Of a stretch of DNA of 64,000 nt, positions 22,570 through 32,480 are shown piece after piece. The notes under the pieces were generated by a model. It worked only from the letters and a program-made list of their open reading frames with translations. It was not told the DNA's origin and ran no database searches. Every line of letters begins with the position of its first letter. Position 1 is the first letter of the stretch. This DNA comes from Sinohyriopsis cumingii (taxonomy: Eukaryota; Mollusca; Bivalvia; Unionida; Unionidae), in contig CM068841.1 of the NCBI GenBank assembly GCA_028554795.2, forward strand, positions 26,221,308 to 26,285,307, in the 5' to 3' direction. The translations under genes were made by a program, and so were the position numbers.

Positions 22570-23237
22570 GATCTTCGTCTTAAAGACTTTTATCATAATG
22601 ATTTTTTATCATAGATCTTTGATCAGAAATTTTTATTTTATTTTTTCTGAAATATTTTTATTTTATTTTATCAGATATATTCCAACATTTTTAGTCAATT
22701 TTTTTTTAGTCAATTTGTCAAGGAAAATTCGTCAAATTAGTTTTTCGTCAGGTCAGACCTCAAGTGGTTCTCTAATTGATTTATCGATAAATCGTTAAAA
22801 ATCCTCATTTTATTCGAAAATTACCAGAAAAATTAATAAAAATCGCATGAAAAATCTCATTTTTTGAGCTAATTTTACTGATTTTTAACGATTTATTGAT
22901 AAATCAATTAGAGAACCGCTTGAGGATTGACCCGAATGATATTGTAAAATTCATCAATTTTCCTTGACAAATCGACTAAAAATAACAAATTTGATTAAAA
23001 ACGTTGGAATATTTCAGAAAAAAATAACAAAGTTTACTAAAAACGTTGGAATATTTCAGAAAAAATAACAAATTTGACTAAAAACGTTGGAACATTTCAG
23101 AAAAAATAAAATATTTCTGAATAAATATATAATATTTCAGAATAAATATATAATATTTCAGAATAAATATATAATATTTCAGAATAAATATACAGTATTT
23201 CAGAATAAATATATAATATTTCAGAATAAATAAAATA
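22570..23237. other. AT-rich spacer with long imperfect palindrome
   Basis: No gene. Arms 22,758-22,803 and 22,880-22,925 are complementary over 46 bases with two mismatches, and weaker complementarity continues outward to about 22,680 and 23,010. The left arm includes the perfect palindrome GATTTATCGATAAATC. Bases 23,098-23,228 are about six 21-base AT-rich units (ATATTTCAGAATAAATATATA). It separates the virion gene block from the replication block. Confidence 0.85.
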
Positions 23238-23637
23238 TTACACGTGCTCGGTTGTTTCACCAACGAAGTTACTTTGGATCGTTTCACGATCTAACATAAT
23301 TTTTCTTAATTGTCTTATACGAGTACTAATCGTTTCCTTTGCCTCGTATTCATGGGATAACTCTGATCTAATTTTTTCTACAAACGGCAGAGAGAGGAAC
23401 GAATTCCTTCACTTGATCATCTTCTACAGTAGCTAGTGACCGGAACATCGCCGCCTGAATCCGTTTTATGAACTTGTATTCCGATGATAGTGTGTGTATT
23501 CCTTGGATTTTACGTTCTTGTAAAATTTCAGAATCAGAAATTATTTTTTCAGAATTTCGTTCCTCAGATATATTAATTCCATCTGTTTCCAATTTTTTAA
23601 TAGCAACAATTACATCATTAATATTTTCGTAGTTCAT
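23238..23637 (-). pseudogene. Unidentified small helical protein (one frameshift)
   Basis: On the minus strand from ATG at 23,637 to stop at 23,238, about 130 codons with one frameshift in a CTCTCT run near 23,390. It is predicted largely helical and charged (NDVIVAIKKLETDG, then KRIQAAMFRSLATVEDDQV, then ELSHEYEAKETISTR). I recognise no family. It faces the virion block across the palindromic spacer, so it may be transcribed divergently or convergently with it. It could be chance coding, but charge patterning and the continuation across one indel suggest a real former gene. Confidence 0.4.
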
Positions 23638-23649
23638 TAGTATACGGTG

Positions 23650-24125
<476 letters not shown>

Positions 24126-24189
24126 CTCTCAACAGAACACACACCCCAATAATCAGCCCGTGGATGATACAAAACATGTATCTACCACC

Positions 24190-24366
24190 AGTGACGTGTG
24201 GTTGGAGGTGTTCTGTTGATCGGAGGGGGGCTGGCGGTGCCCCAATTAATTATAAAAATCGCTAATATGCGTAACCACCGACCAGTTGTCAGTCATGGGA
24301 TTCGATCCTACGGCCTCGAGTATCACGGCCAGATACGTTATCAACTGAGCTATCGAATCAACTAAC
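24190..24366 (-). mobile_element. tRNA-like SINE nested in the Polinton
   Basis: On the minus strand, CGATAGCTCAGTTGATAACG (A box) and GGATCGAATCC (B box) are spaced as in a tRNA, with CGAGGCCGTA between them. Downstream sequence (ACTGGTCGGTGGTTACG and beyond) is not tRNA. It differs from the SINEs at 2.1 and 5.1 kb. Insertion into the spacer implies the Polinton was already resident; the 3' boundary is uncertain. Confidence 0.6.
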
Positions 24367-24399
24367 ACTATATGTTTTAGAAGTTATTATATAGCTACA

Positions 24400-24590
24400 G
24401 ATCGGTTTAAATATTTCTGCATTAAAACAACGGTTTCTGAATAGGTTATAAATATTTTTGTATTAAAACAGCGGTTTCTGAATAGATTGTAAATATTTCT
24501 GTATTAAAACAGCGGTTTCTGAATAGATTATAAATAATTCTGTATTAAAACAGCGGTTCGTGAATAGATTGTAAATGAGAGCAGCGTGTT
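24400..24590. repeat. 41-bp tandem repeat, about 4 units
   Basis: ATTAAAACAGCGGTTTCTGA recurs at 24,421, 24,462, 24,503 and 24,544. A fifth, partial unit follows near 24,731. No gene is supported from 24,590 to 25,160. Confidence 0.92.
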
Positions 24591-25166
24591 TCTACCAAGA
24601 TTTCTCGTAAAAGATTGTACATATCTTGCACTAACAGCGTGTTCTGTCTTGTACATACTACCACTGCACCATCAAACGTTTTACTACCTGCAGATCGGCT
24701 TATTTCTGAACAGACTGTAAATATCTGCATTAAAAACAGCGTGTTTTGCCTCGATTTCTCATAAGAGATCTAAAAATAACTCGCTATATTGTACGATGTG
24801 AAATACGTTATTTTTCTATTTTGTGAATTAAAAATGTATAAATATCTTTCTTTGGTATAATTATTGATATTAATTACGACGTAGATGATTAATTAACTAA
24901 TTATGACCATAAAAATCGGAAATCTACGAAGAAAGCTATATTGAGAGAATTATCTTCCTTTCGCATGATCGAAAAATAAGTAGTACATGGGGGAAATGTT
25001 GCCACCCAAAATAATAAATGGTTCATAAATACAATTTAAGGTAGTGATGATAGTTTATTTCATTAACAATATTGGAAGGTGATTTTCTGTTTATATGTTT
25101 TGAGAAAGTGGATTTGTATATAACGTACTGAAGGCATGCAGATATCAAAGTATTTCGCAGCCGCGT

Positions 25167-25500
25167 TCATGGTTGAAATATAATTTCTTCACCGGTTTCT
25201 GTATTTGTAGACTTTACCGCCATCCTTACAATTGTTTTACATCTCCCAGTATTACCACATGTTAAGTTCTCGCTCTGTGTAACAGCTCGAAGATTGGATA
25301 AATTATTGTCAATTTTCACCCAGTTGATATGATTGATTACAAGACCATCTTTGATCAACCTCTTGTGACACTCGTATGTGAAATGATGACAGAGATAAGT
25401 TTACTTCCCAACAGGAAATAATAGATAACCATGATTATTAATAAAACCAACAGGTACTCTCTTCTGACAATTATAGAATGTGGAATAAATTTATTTTGCT
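25167..25500 (-). pseudogene. HNH (homing-type) endonuclease remnant
   Basis: The minus-strand frame 25,358-25,167 contains LVINHINWVKIDNNLSNLR followed by AVTQSEN, the second half of an HNH motif of the NUMOD/homing-endonuclease type (NHI, D-N, N-L, EN). Upstream on the same strand, up to about 25,500, CHHFTYECHKRL and FINNHGYL provide the preceding part of the fold, interrupted by a stop. Such genes nick DNA and are often mobile passengers in viral genomes. It adjoins the zinc protein on the same strand. Whether it served the element or was a hitchhiker cannot be told. Confidence 0.6.
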
Positions 25501-25593
25501 CCATTATACAATAATATTATTTGTTTAAATCATAATTTGTCTGAAAACGTAGTTAGATAATCCTCCAAGGATTTTATAGCTCCGTCACTGACA

Positions 25594-25818
25594 TCATATT
25601 TTTTTGTCATAATATCTTTTAAGCTCTCTGTATCGTTTACCACTACAACACGCACACATTTGTGTTTTTCCTCGTACTCCAGCACCACATCGCAGACATG
25701 GTATTGGTCCTAAGCTTCCAAGGTGAACGTTTCGCATGTGTTGTCCGCAGAATTCCTTTTTACAGGATGTTTTACAACAAATCAATGAACCCACCATGAG
25801 CCATTTGCATTGAGACAT
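25594..25818 (-). CDS. Small Cys-rich zinc-binding protein, intact
   Basis: Seventy-four codons from ATG (complement of 25,816-25,818) to the stop at 25,594; an in-frame ATG four codons further up is less likely. It has no disruption, unusual in this element. Cys/His pairs: ICCKTSCKKEFCGQH, then PCLRCGAG, then MCACC, followed by a basic tail (KRYRELKRYYDKK). This arrangement of three CxxC-like clusters suggests one or two zinc sites and nucleic-acid binding. Similar short Cys-rich proteins occur in animal Polintons, but I know of no assigned function. It lies just upstream of and divergent to the polymerase gene. Confidence 0.65.
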   Translation of the reverse strand: MSQCKWLMVGSLICCKTSCKKEFCGQHMRNVHLGSLGPIPCLRCGAGVRGKTQMCACCSGKRYRELKRYYDKKI

Positions 25819-25862
25819 TGTATACATCATATTTTAATTTAAATACTTGATTGAAATATAAT

Positions 25863-27833
25863 ATGAACGAATTCGATAGATTATCCCGAATAAAGCCCTC
25901 GAGCGCAGATAAATTCAACCTCGACTGAATATCTCCTAACCTACCGATGCAAGATCTGGTTGATCCGAAAAATAAAGGTTTGATTAATAAAATTCACGAC
26001 GGCAAGAAAGAATTTCACACAGATGGTGCATCTCATGTCTGGTCAACGTTCAAGATTATACGCAACAAAGATATCATCGACGCTATGATGAATGACAAAC
26101 GAGCGACAACTATCATTAACTATCTTGCTAATCGAAAGTATCTTTACAGAATAAAATTTGTCGTGCTAACAGAAACAGATGATTGGATTATCCGTGACAA
26201 ATATAATCCTGTCCACGGTAATAAAAAACTGTCGTACTAAGTAAAGATTCCAAACCAGGTCTATTGACAGGTATTGACAAACCGTATTATGAACGAGCAT
26301 ATCCTGTGACCGCGGTTATTTATGGAATCTATGTGATAAATGAAAAACCTAGCGTTGATAAACTGGCGCCGATGAAATTTTCAAAAATAAATTGTGTGGC
26401 TGAACGAGTAATAGAACATTTTACCGTTTCGACTCGTGGAAGCGGTCTAACGGATAAAAGACGTAAAATAATAAACACGTGAGGAGAAATGGTTAAAGAT
26501 ACCGGTGCGTCTATCCAAGATGTCGCTGAGTTAGGAAAATAATTAAAAAATTAAAATTTCCAATAACCGTAGCGATGATAACAGGAGAGATTTTGTATGA
26601 ATCAAAATATAAATCAAAAGGAGCTTCGATTGAAATTATTGATCATAATAAACACGCGTGGACTAACGCAGTAAAAATATTTCCACGAGATCGAACTGTT
26701 AAAATTTACCGCAGAGACATGTTTGATTTTATTATCGAAATAAGTAAAAACGATCCTGTGTCAATATGGTTATTTCAGAGTTCTAACGACGAATCATGCG
26801 TGGAAGAAAAAAATAATTTGATCAGTTTGTGAAACCAAATGGGCTTATTTATCGAACAGATCTTCTTTACGAGAAAATGAAAAATCTTGCACTGCAATAT
26901 ACTGATGATACTGACGAACTATTGAGCAACTGTTTTACTGTTCTGTCAGTTGGCGCTCATTTTGCTAGAAAGAAAAATTCGTGGAAACCAACTCGGTTTG
27001 ATTTTCTTGATGACACAGTATCCAGTTGTGTCGAATATGGACACGGCGGATTGTGGAATACTAAATACGATCACAGAGATGTTATTTCAGTTGATATGGT
27101 CGCGTGTTATCCCTAAAGTTTTCTTGGATACGGAGATTGTTCTGTATACTTTAAAAGATTCGGTCATCCGACGCATGAAATGACGCGAGTATCGATAAAT
27201 GGACCATTACCAGATTTTGACCTGACTGGATTTGCTCGTATCGATCAAATGTCTAAAGGACTTCATCCAATTTGTTATGTTTGGTTTGGAAAACATTTTT
27301 CAGAAAAAATGTGGACACCAATAGTACTATTACGGTATATGCTCGATTGTGCGATGTTAACACGGTTGATAGTAAGTGAAGCAATTATATCATATCGGAA
27401 ACAAACCGAAGTTTGGTTACCACAACAAAAGGAGTATTCGGATGTAACCGATTACGAGAATAAAATTACAAAAGATCTTGGTAGAAAAATAATTGGCAAG
27501 TTCACCCAAGGAGGAGCATATGATCACAGACGACATTGTACAAGATTGATTATAGATGATGCTGAGTTAGATTTCATAATCGCTGATACAACGAACAGAA
27601 ATACGTTTAAAAGTCAAGAAACAGCTTTCTTGTCAAATGGAAATAAACTAGGTACAATTGTGAGCTACATGGACGGTGAGTCACCGCATTATACTCATTT
27701 AAGATCTTCAATGCTCGCGTACGTTTCAATAAACCTATTATCGATGATAAATAAGGTTTCTAAGTTCGCTTTCACAGTTGCTACGGATTCCTTTTATATA
27801 AGTAAAAAACATTCAATACTGTTAGAAAATTAA
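25863..27833 (+). pseudogene. DNA polymerase B, divergent type (frameshifts and stops)
   Basis: Replicative polymerase of the element. Starting from ATG 25,863, pieces run in shifting frames: 25,947-26,240, 26,264-26,482, 26,575-26,832, then 26,829-27,833 in one frame broken by a single TAA at 27,114. The palm motifs lie in the last piece: ISVDMVACYP (motif A, 27,087-27,113), GRKIIGKFTQGG (motif B-like, near 27,480-27,515) and VATDSFYI (motif C, 27,777-27,800, matching the family's DTDS with Ala before Thr). I could not identify exonuclease motifs in the N-terminal 300 codons. It lacks the CxxC...H zinc-finger-like block of classic Polinton polymerases. It leads directly into the helicase. 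Confidence 0.7.
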
Positions 27834-27837
27834 GCAT

Positions 27838-28941
27838 AGACACTTGTGCATCGTGGGGTTCGTGGAGAATAAAAAAGGAATATATACTCGATTATTCCCA
27901 ATCTGCTGGTGTTGCGGTTAAAGATATTTACCTGATAAAATCAGGCAGAAATAATCAGATATCTTCTGCACCATCGGTATACGATCCAATAACTAGACAC
28001 AAAACGGTTTATCTAAACGGACCTGCAGGTTCTGGTAAAACCACTCGAGCTATCGAACTATTTCAGAATTCAGATATGATTGTGCTAACACATACACACA
28101 GACTCGCGCGAGAAATGAAACAACGAGGAGTACAATCATGTACTTATAACAGCTTTTTCCGATGGAAGGGTGATACATGGACATCTTTAAGGATGGGAAA
28201 AAATATATTAAAAGAATCATAATATGGGATGAAATATGCACTGTACCGCTAGAAACATTAAAAATCTTTCTTGATTGGTTATTAACAAGAAATACTGCCG
28301 TGATAATGTGCGGCGATCACGGTCAACCACCACCCGTAGTTGGACCATGACCACATGATTGGCTGAAAGATTTCGTTGACCACTTCGAAGAAGTGGCTGA
28401 TGATCATAGAGCACCTGATGCAGAATTAAAGGAATTTAAAGAATTAATCAGACTACAACCGAATAAAATTCAGTGTGAAGTAATGCGCGAGATAATTTCA
28501 GAAACACCCAAGAAAGACTTTCTACAAACGTGGCGACCAAACGATTTGCTAGTTGCAAGTAGAAACATAGTTCGTGATACACTTCAACGGGAGTTGTTTC
28601 AGTTACAACGAGAAAAGTTTCCAATGTTGCTAGTTCCGTTATGTTATCGACCAGCAGATACGCGACGGCAAAATATTGACATTGATATACCAGGACAGAC
28701 CGAGTCAAGGAAACAGAATCTTGTGTTGAATGATATTGTTGCAGTTGATATTGATGTTGTTGAAGATGCTCTACGTGCTGATAAATCCCCGTGGACGCTT
28801 GTATACGCGATGACGATTCATTCATCTCAGGGATTAACTATTACTGATACAATTGTTTGGATCGTTGATGATCGTATCGAATGGTCGAACTTAGTTTATC
28901 TTGCGGTGTCTCGAATTAGAAAAATATCTCAGTTGAGATGA
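27838..28941 (+). pseudogene. Superfamily 1 (Pif1/RecD-like) DNA helicase, probably fused to the polymerase
   Basis: All main SF1 motifs are present in order: I, GPAGSGKT (28,019-28,042); Ia-like, VLTHTHRLARE; II, WDEI (28,225-28,236); III, GDHGQPPP (28,312-28,335); V, HSSQGLT (28,819-28,839); VI, AVSR (28,903-28,914). One frameshift lies in the A-run near 28,196-28,203 and one in-frame TGA at 28,348. The polymerase frame ends at 27,833 and the helicase frame is open from just after, with no ATG at the junction, so a single polymerase-helicase polypeptide followed by a frameshift is the simplest reading. It would unwind DNA ahead of the polymerase. Unusual for a Polinton. Confidence 0.85.
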
Positions 28942-28948
28942 ATCGTCA

Positions 28949-29258
28949 TGGACTCGTCAGTGATTAGTGATGATATTGACGAATATCGAAGCGACATAAT
29001 AAGAAAAAAATTATCTGGTTATAAACAAGGTGACAAAAAAACAAACGCAATTTTGATCTTGATGTTGATTTTATTGATGCGCTGAAACAACAACAGAATA
29101 AACATTGTGCAAGTTGTAATTGCATAATGTTATGGCGGTATCTGAAAAATGATCAAAGACAATTTACCGTAGATAGAACAAATAACAATCTTGGTCATAC
29201 ACGAGAAAATATCATGTTGACCTGTCTTGAATGTAACCGACGTAGAGGTGCTAGTTAA
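28949..29258 (+). pseudogene. HNH nuclease domain following the helicase (one frameshift)
   Basis: ATG at 28,949 follows the helicase stop by seven bases. The first frame carries DEYRSDIIRKKLSGYKQGD. After a shift in an A-run near 29,040 another frame carries HCASCNC, then FTVDRTNNNLGH and LTCLECNRRRG, ending at 29,258. Paired CxxC motifs around a DR-N-LGH core are the zinc-stabilised HNH fold. It could be a separate nuclease or, given the tight spacing, a former C-terminal domain of the polymerase-helicase protein. Its 3' end overlaps the integrase 3' end by eight bases (convergent). Confidence 0.65.
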
Positions 29259-30195
29259 GTGATTTGGGTGGTAATTGTGTATCCTCGGGAATTACTTGTA
29301 ATTGTTCACGTACAAATCCACGTTGAGGAGCAGTTGAACCCAGTCTGTAGATTGCGGGTCCACCTGAGGATCTTGTCACGGTGGATATCTTGTGCGTCGT
29401 AATACTCCAAATAGGATCAGTCGCTCTTTTTTTACCACCTTCAAGTTCACCGGGCTCATATAAATACCTGACAGTGATATTACCTAATAATGGTTGCGCT
29501 GAAAAATCGCGTCGTTGTATTGGTATGTGCGCGCTTGTAATTGCATGAATAGGTTTCATGTTGGTTGTTCGAGTAATCTCATTATTTAATGCAGTTATCA
29601 CATTTGGTAATCTTGGCACCCATTCACGAGATCTTTTATCTTGAATAAATTCTTTCGCGTATTGATATCCAAATCACCGCTCAGCTAGCGTTCGATTAAA
29701 TCGGTCAACAATTGCCTGATCACGATGAATTGCAGTATGTCCTCGTCGTATTTTGGTATTATGTTTCTTCATTAACGACGATACTGGACCAAGAAATTCT
29801 TTGCCAGGGTCAACTTGTAACAGCTGTGGCCATTGTAGACCACCTCGTTGATAAATTCGTTTAAACGCAGAAGCAACTTCAGCAGCTGTCTTTGTTGACA
29901 GCGGCTCCGCTTCCTTATATCTACTTGCAACATCAACAACGGTTAGCGCGTATTTGTACGTTTTTCTACGTACAGTATCATGTGGTAAAAACAGAATATC
30001 AACTTCATTAGGAACACTAGCATCGAAATACGCGTACTGAATTTGTTTCGGTGGTGGTAGGTAAATTTGCCATATTGCCTGTTTGGATAACCACGCTTTA
30101 GCAGTAGAATGTTTAACCGCTGCTACATCAGCAAATTTACTAATTGCTGCTTTACCTTTCCAGTATCCAATTGGGGAATAGTAAATCGATTCCAT
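29251..30195 (-). pseudogene. Retroviral-type (rve) integrase of Polinton, catalytic Glu changed
   Basis: Minus strand from ATG (complement of 30,193-30,195) to TAG at 29,251, with one frameshift around 29,620-29,680. The N-terminal piece has YAYFDASV (first catalytic Asp), VVDVASRYKEAEPL and LQVDPGKEF (second Asp). The third catalytic position lies 35 residues later in IVDRFNRTLAER, where the family has Glu; here the codon is GAC (complement of 29,704-29,706), Asp. The C-terminal piece is basic with a VRYLYEPGEL stretch, consistent with the DNA-binding/chromo-like tail. It inserts the element and makes the short target duplication. The mutated residue and frameshift make it inactive. Confidence 0.9.
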
Positions 30196-30733
30196 TTATA
30201 TATTACCAGCCCAAGCTCTAATTTACCTTTCATCGCGGATCTTCCTAACCAATTAGCTAATTTTTCTTTGATATTTTTATTTTTTATAGAATCTAGCGCA
30301 TGAATTAATTTCACATCTGCAATATGCCTATGTTCTAGATCATTGCTTTTATACGCAACTTCATGAGCATGGCATGCTTTATCAATAGCGTTTATTGGTT
30401 CCTCGCCTGGTTACGGTTGATCTTGATTATCAAGCCTGATATCGAGTCGAATACCAGGACCGCAATAATTATATCCTGGTAGATGTTTTTCTCCTGGGTA
30501 TTTAGCCCACGGAGTTCCCGGTAATTTTGTTAATTTTGCTGCAATATCACCTCCTCGTTGCTTTTTTTTTACGCTGACTTTGTCCCTGAATTATCACCGG
30601 GAATAAATTTAAATTTCTTTGTACCACACCGCGTGCACTTACCCGTAACCGCTGACTTGTTACTTTTTGTGGTAATAGTTGCTAGTGTATCCGTCGGGGT
30701 GCGCGTCCTGCACTTCACACAATATAAATCCAT
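30123..30733 (-). pseudogene. Zinc-ribbon plus phospholipase A2-like virion protein
   Basis: Minus strand from ATG at 30,733. The first 45 residues are a zinc ribbon (MDLYCVKCRT...GKCTRCGTKKFKF), a short domain common in Polinton and giant-virus proteins. After a frame break in a poly-A/Lys run near 30,570 comes a PLA2-like domain: GYNYCGPG calcium-loop motif (30,453-30,476), an in-frame TAA (30,411-30,413), then ACHAHEVAY (HEVAY at 30,351-30,365) and HRHIADVKL. Parvovirus-type and secreted PLA2 enzymes have HDxxY; here Asp is Glu. It is proposed to breach membranes during entry. Downstream it overlaps the integrase start by about 70 bases. Confidence 0.75.
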
Positions 30734-30749
30734 GGATATTTTATACAGC

Positions 30750-31410
30750 ATGGATATAATTGATTTCTCAGCGACAAGAAAACTAGAACCTGTCAAGCAC
30801 CATCCTGCGTTACCGAATTCAATCAGAATGATAATAATAGGAGTATTTGGAAGTGGAAAGACACAGTTGTTACTCAGTCTTATAATGAGATGGTTAAAGT
30901 GGGATAAATTGTATTTGGTAGCCCCGTCAGTTGATGATCAACGATGTTATGATGTGCTCAAGGATTTTAATAAAAACGCGTAAATAAAGATAATTATGTT
31001 ATCGAGTTTATAACCGATATTGATGAAGCACCATCAGTTGATTCTATAGACGGATTTATTAATAATTTAGTTGTATACGACGATGTGATGCTGGACAAAT
31101 AATCAAATCCATTTAGGAATTTTACTCGAGGTAGACCTCGAAAAACATCGATGTTATTTATGTTACTCAACGATACACACAAATACCAAAAGTGATCAGA
31201 GATAACTGTAATATTTTAGTTGTATTTAATGGAGTTGATACACACACGATGAAAAATATTCATCAAACCTGGTGCAGCGGTGATATGGATATAATTAAAT
31301 TTAAAAATTTCTTTTCACGAGCGCAAGCTACTCCACGTGGATTTATAACAATAAATTTACACGATCCTAGAACAAGATATCGTATTGGACTTGATAAAAT
31401 ATTTGGATAA
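30750..31410 (+). pseudogene. FtsK/HerA-type (A32-like) genome-packaging ATPase
   Basis: Starts at ATG 30,750 (an upstream ATG at 30,732 shares its CATG with the divergent gene's start). MIIIGVFGSGKTQLLL contains Walker A (30,840-30,863). After a frameshift near 30,980, LVVYDDVM is Walker B (31,073-31,090). A TAA lies near 31,100 and another shift near 31,165. The last frame, VIRDNCNILVVFNGVD to stop 31,410, holds the region after the glutamine-sensor motif and the C-terminal Arg-containing stretch (RAQATPRGF). Polintons, adintoviruses and nucleocytoplasmic DNA viruses use this enzyme to pump DNA into capsids. It is the last gene before the right terminal repeat. Confidence 0.85.
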
Positions 31411-31416
31411 ATTAAT

Positions 31417-31678
31417 AGCAGTAGAGGGGGCATGACCTCAAGTTGGTTCGTTTTGTGTAATATACACGCCTTTAACAAGCTTTTAGTTGGAGAAATAAGA
31501 TGAACTAACCTATGGACTCTTTGAGAGAGTCTCTAACCTAGGGACTCTAGGGACTCTTTTGAGAGCAGCCTCTGTAGTTAGTTATTTTGATTTTTAAGGT
31601 TATTAATCCTTTTTTTAGGAAGGCTTATTTCGATTTTTGGACGCTTCCAAAGTCGATCTGTTCGCCCCCTCTGCTGCT
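31417..31678. repeat. Polinton right terminal inverted repeat (262 bp)
   Basis: Inverted copy of 15,446-15,677, 30 bases longer. The extra length comes from a partial duplication of a segment around GACTCTTTGAGAG. The inner end AGCAGTAGAGGGGGC carries one change from the outer motif. The packaging ATPase gene ends 7 bases before it. Confidence 0.95.
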
Positions 31679-31683
31679 AAAGT

Positions 31684-32480
31684 ACTATAGTTCAAATAGG
31701 AAAAAAGTGCATCATATACAACTATTTTTGTGTTCGCGAAGTATCATGTCCCTTCTTAATTCGATTGTTTTATTACTGGATGACAAGTTTAAATTGTGTC
31801 GTCATTCTGTGTGAAACTCATATAATTTATCCGACAGTTGCAGTTTTAAGGACATGTAAAGCAACACGTGAAATCAAACCGATGCTAAGAAAAAGGATGT
31901 AGTATCAGTAGCCGGTCGTACAGCTATGAGCATCCTTCGAACATTTTCCCAGGACTAGTGTATGTATTTCTTTAGTACACAGGTAGAGTAATGAATGACA
32001 AGGAAACTATAAGCAAGAACTAATCTGTGTTTGTGATATTAAAGACTGATAAATACTATTCCGCAACTGTCTCCAAATTTGAAAGATTTGACTTTTGCAT
32101 ATGAAACAGTTTAGAAAAACCTGATGGTGCAATAGAACCTGACTAAAACTGAAGGAAATGATGTGGAATCAATCAAGTTTAAATATAAGATAGAGGACTT
32201 TAATAGCCAAGTCACTTTGATTTCGAGAAAAATAAATTTATCTAGGTAGTACACGATATGCCATGGTATTACAAACGTGTTCAAGTCGTTCTTAAAAAGG
32301 GCATGCATGAAATATCTGACGAAGTTCTTTATGTATCTTTCTAAGACTTTTTATTTTTTATTTATTTTTATTTTTGGGTCAAACGTGGTGTCAGTTTAAA
32401 GAAAATTAACTGCTGATGACAAATCAATTTTGTTAAATGAAAATGCAAGTTCTGATAGTAATTTGCATTATATAGTACAT
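31684..32480. repeat. Dispersed repeat family R, copy B (right part)
   Basis: Host side of the Polinton insertion. It aligns with 12,860-13,510, sharing TTGTGTCGTCATTCTG-like and GACAAGGAAACTATAAGCAAG-like words, and with 63,470-64,000. No coding potential. From 32,480 to 34,130 I see nothing that can be named. Confidence 0.55.

Noticed and set aside
25863-28941. Helitron (Rep plus SF1 helicase)
   Set aside because: No HUH Rep motif; the upstream partner has polymerase B motifs and the unit lies inside a Polinton.
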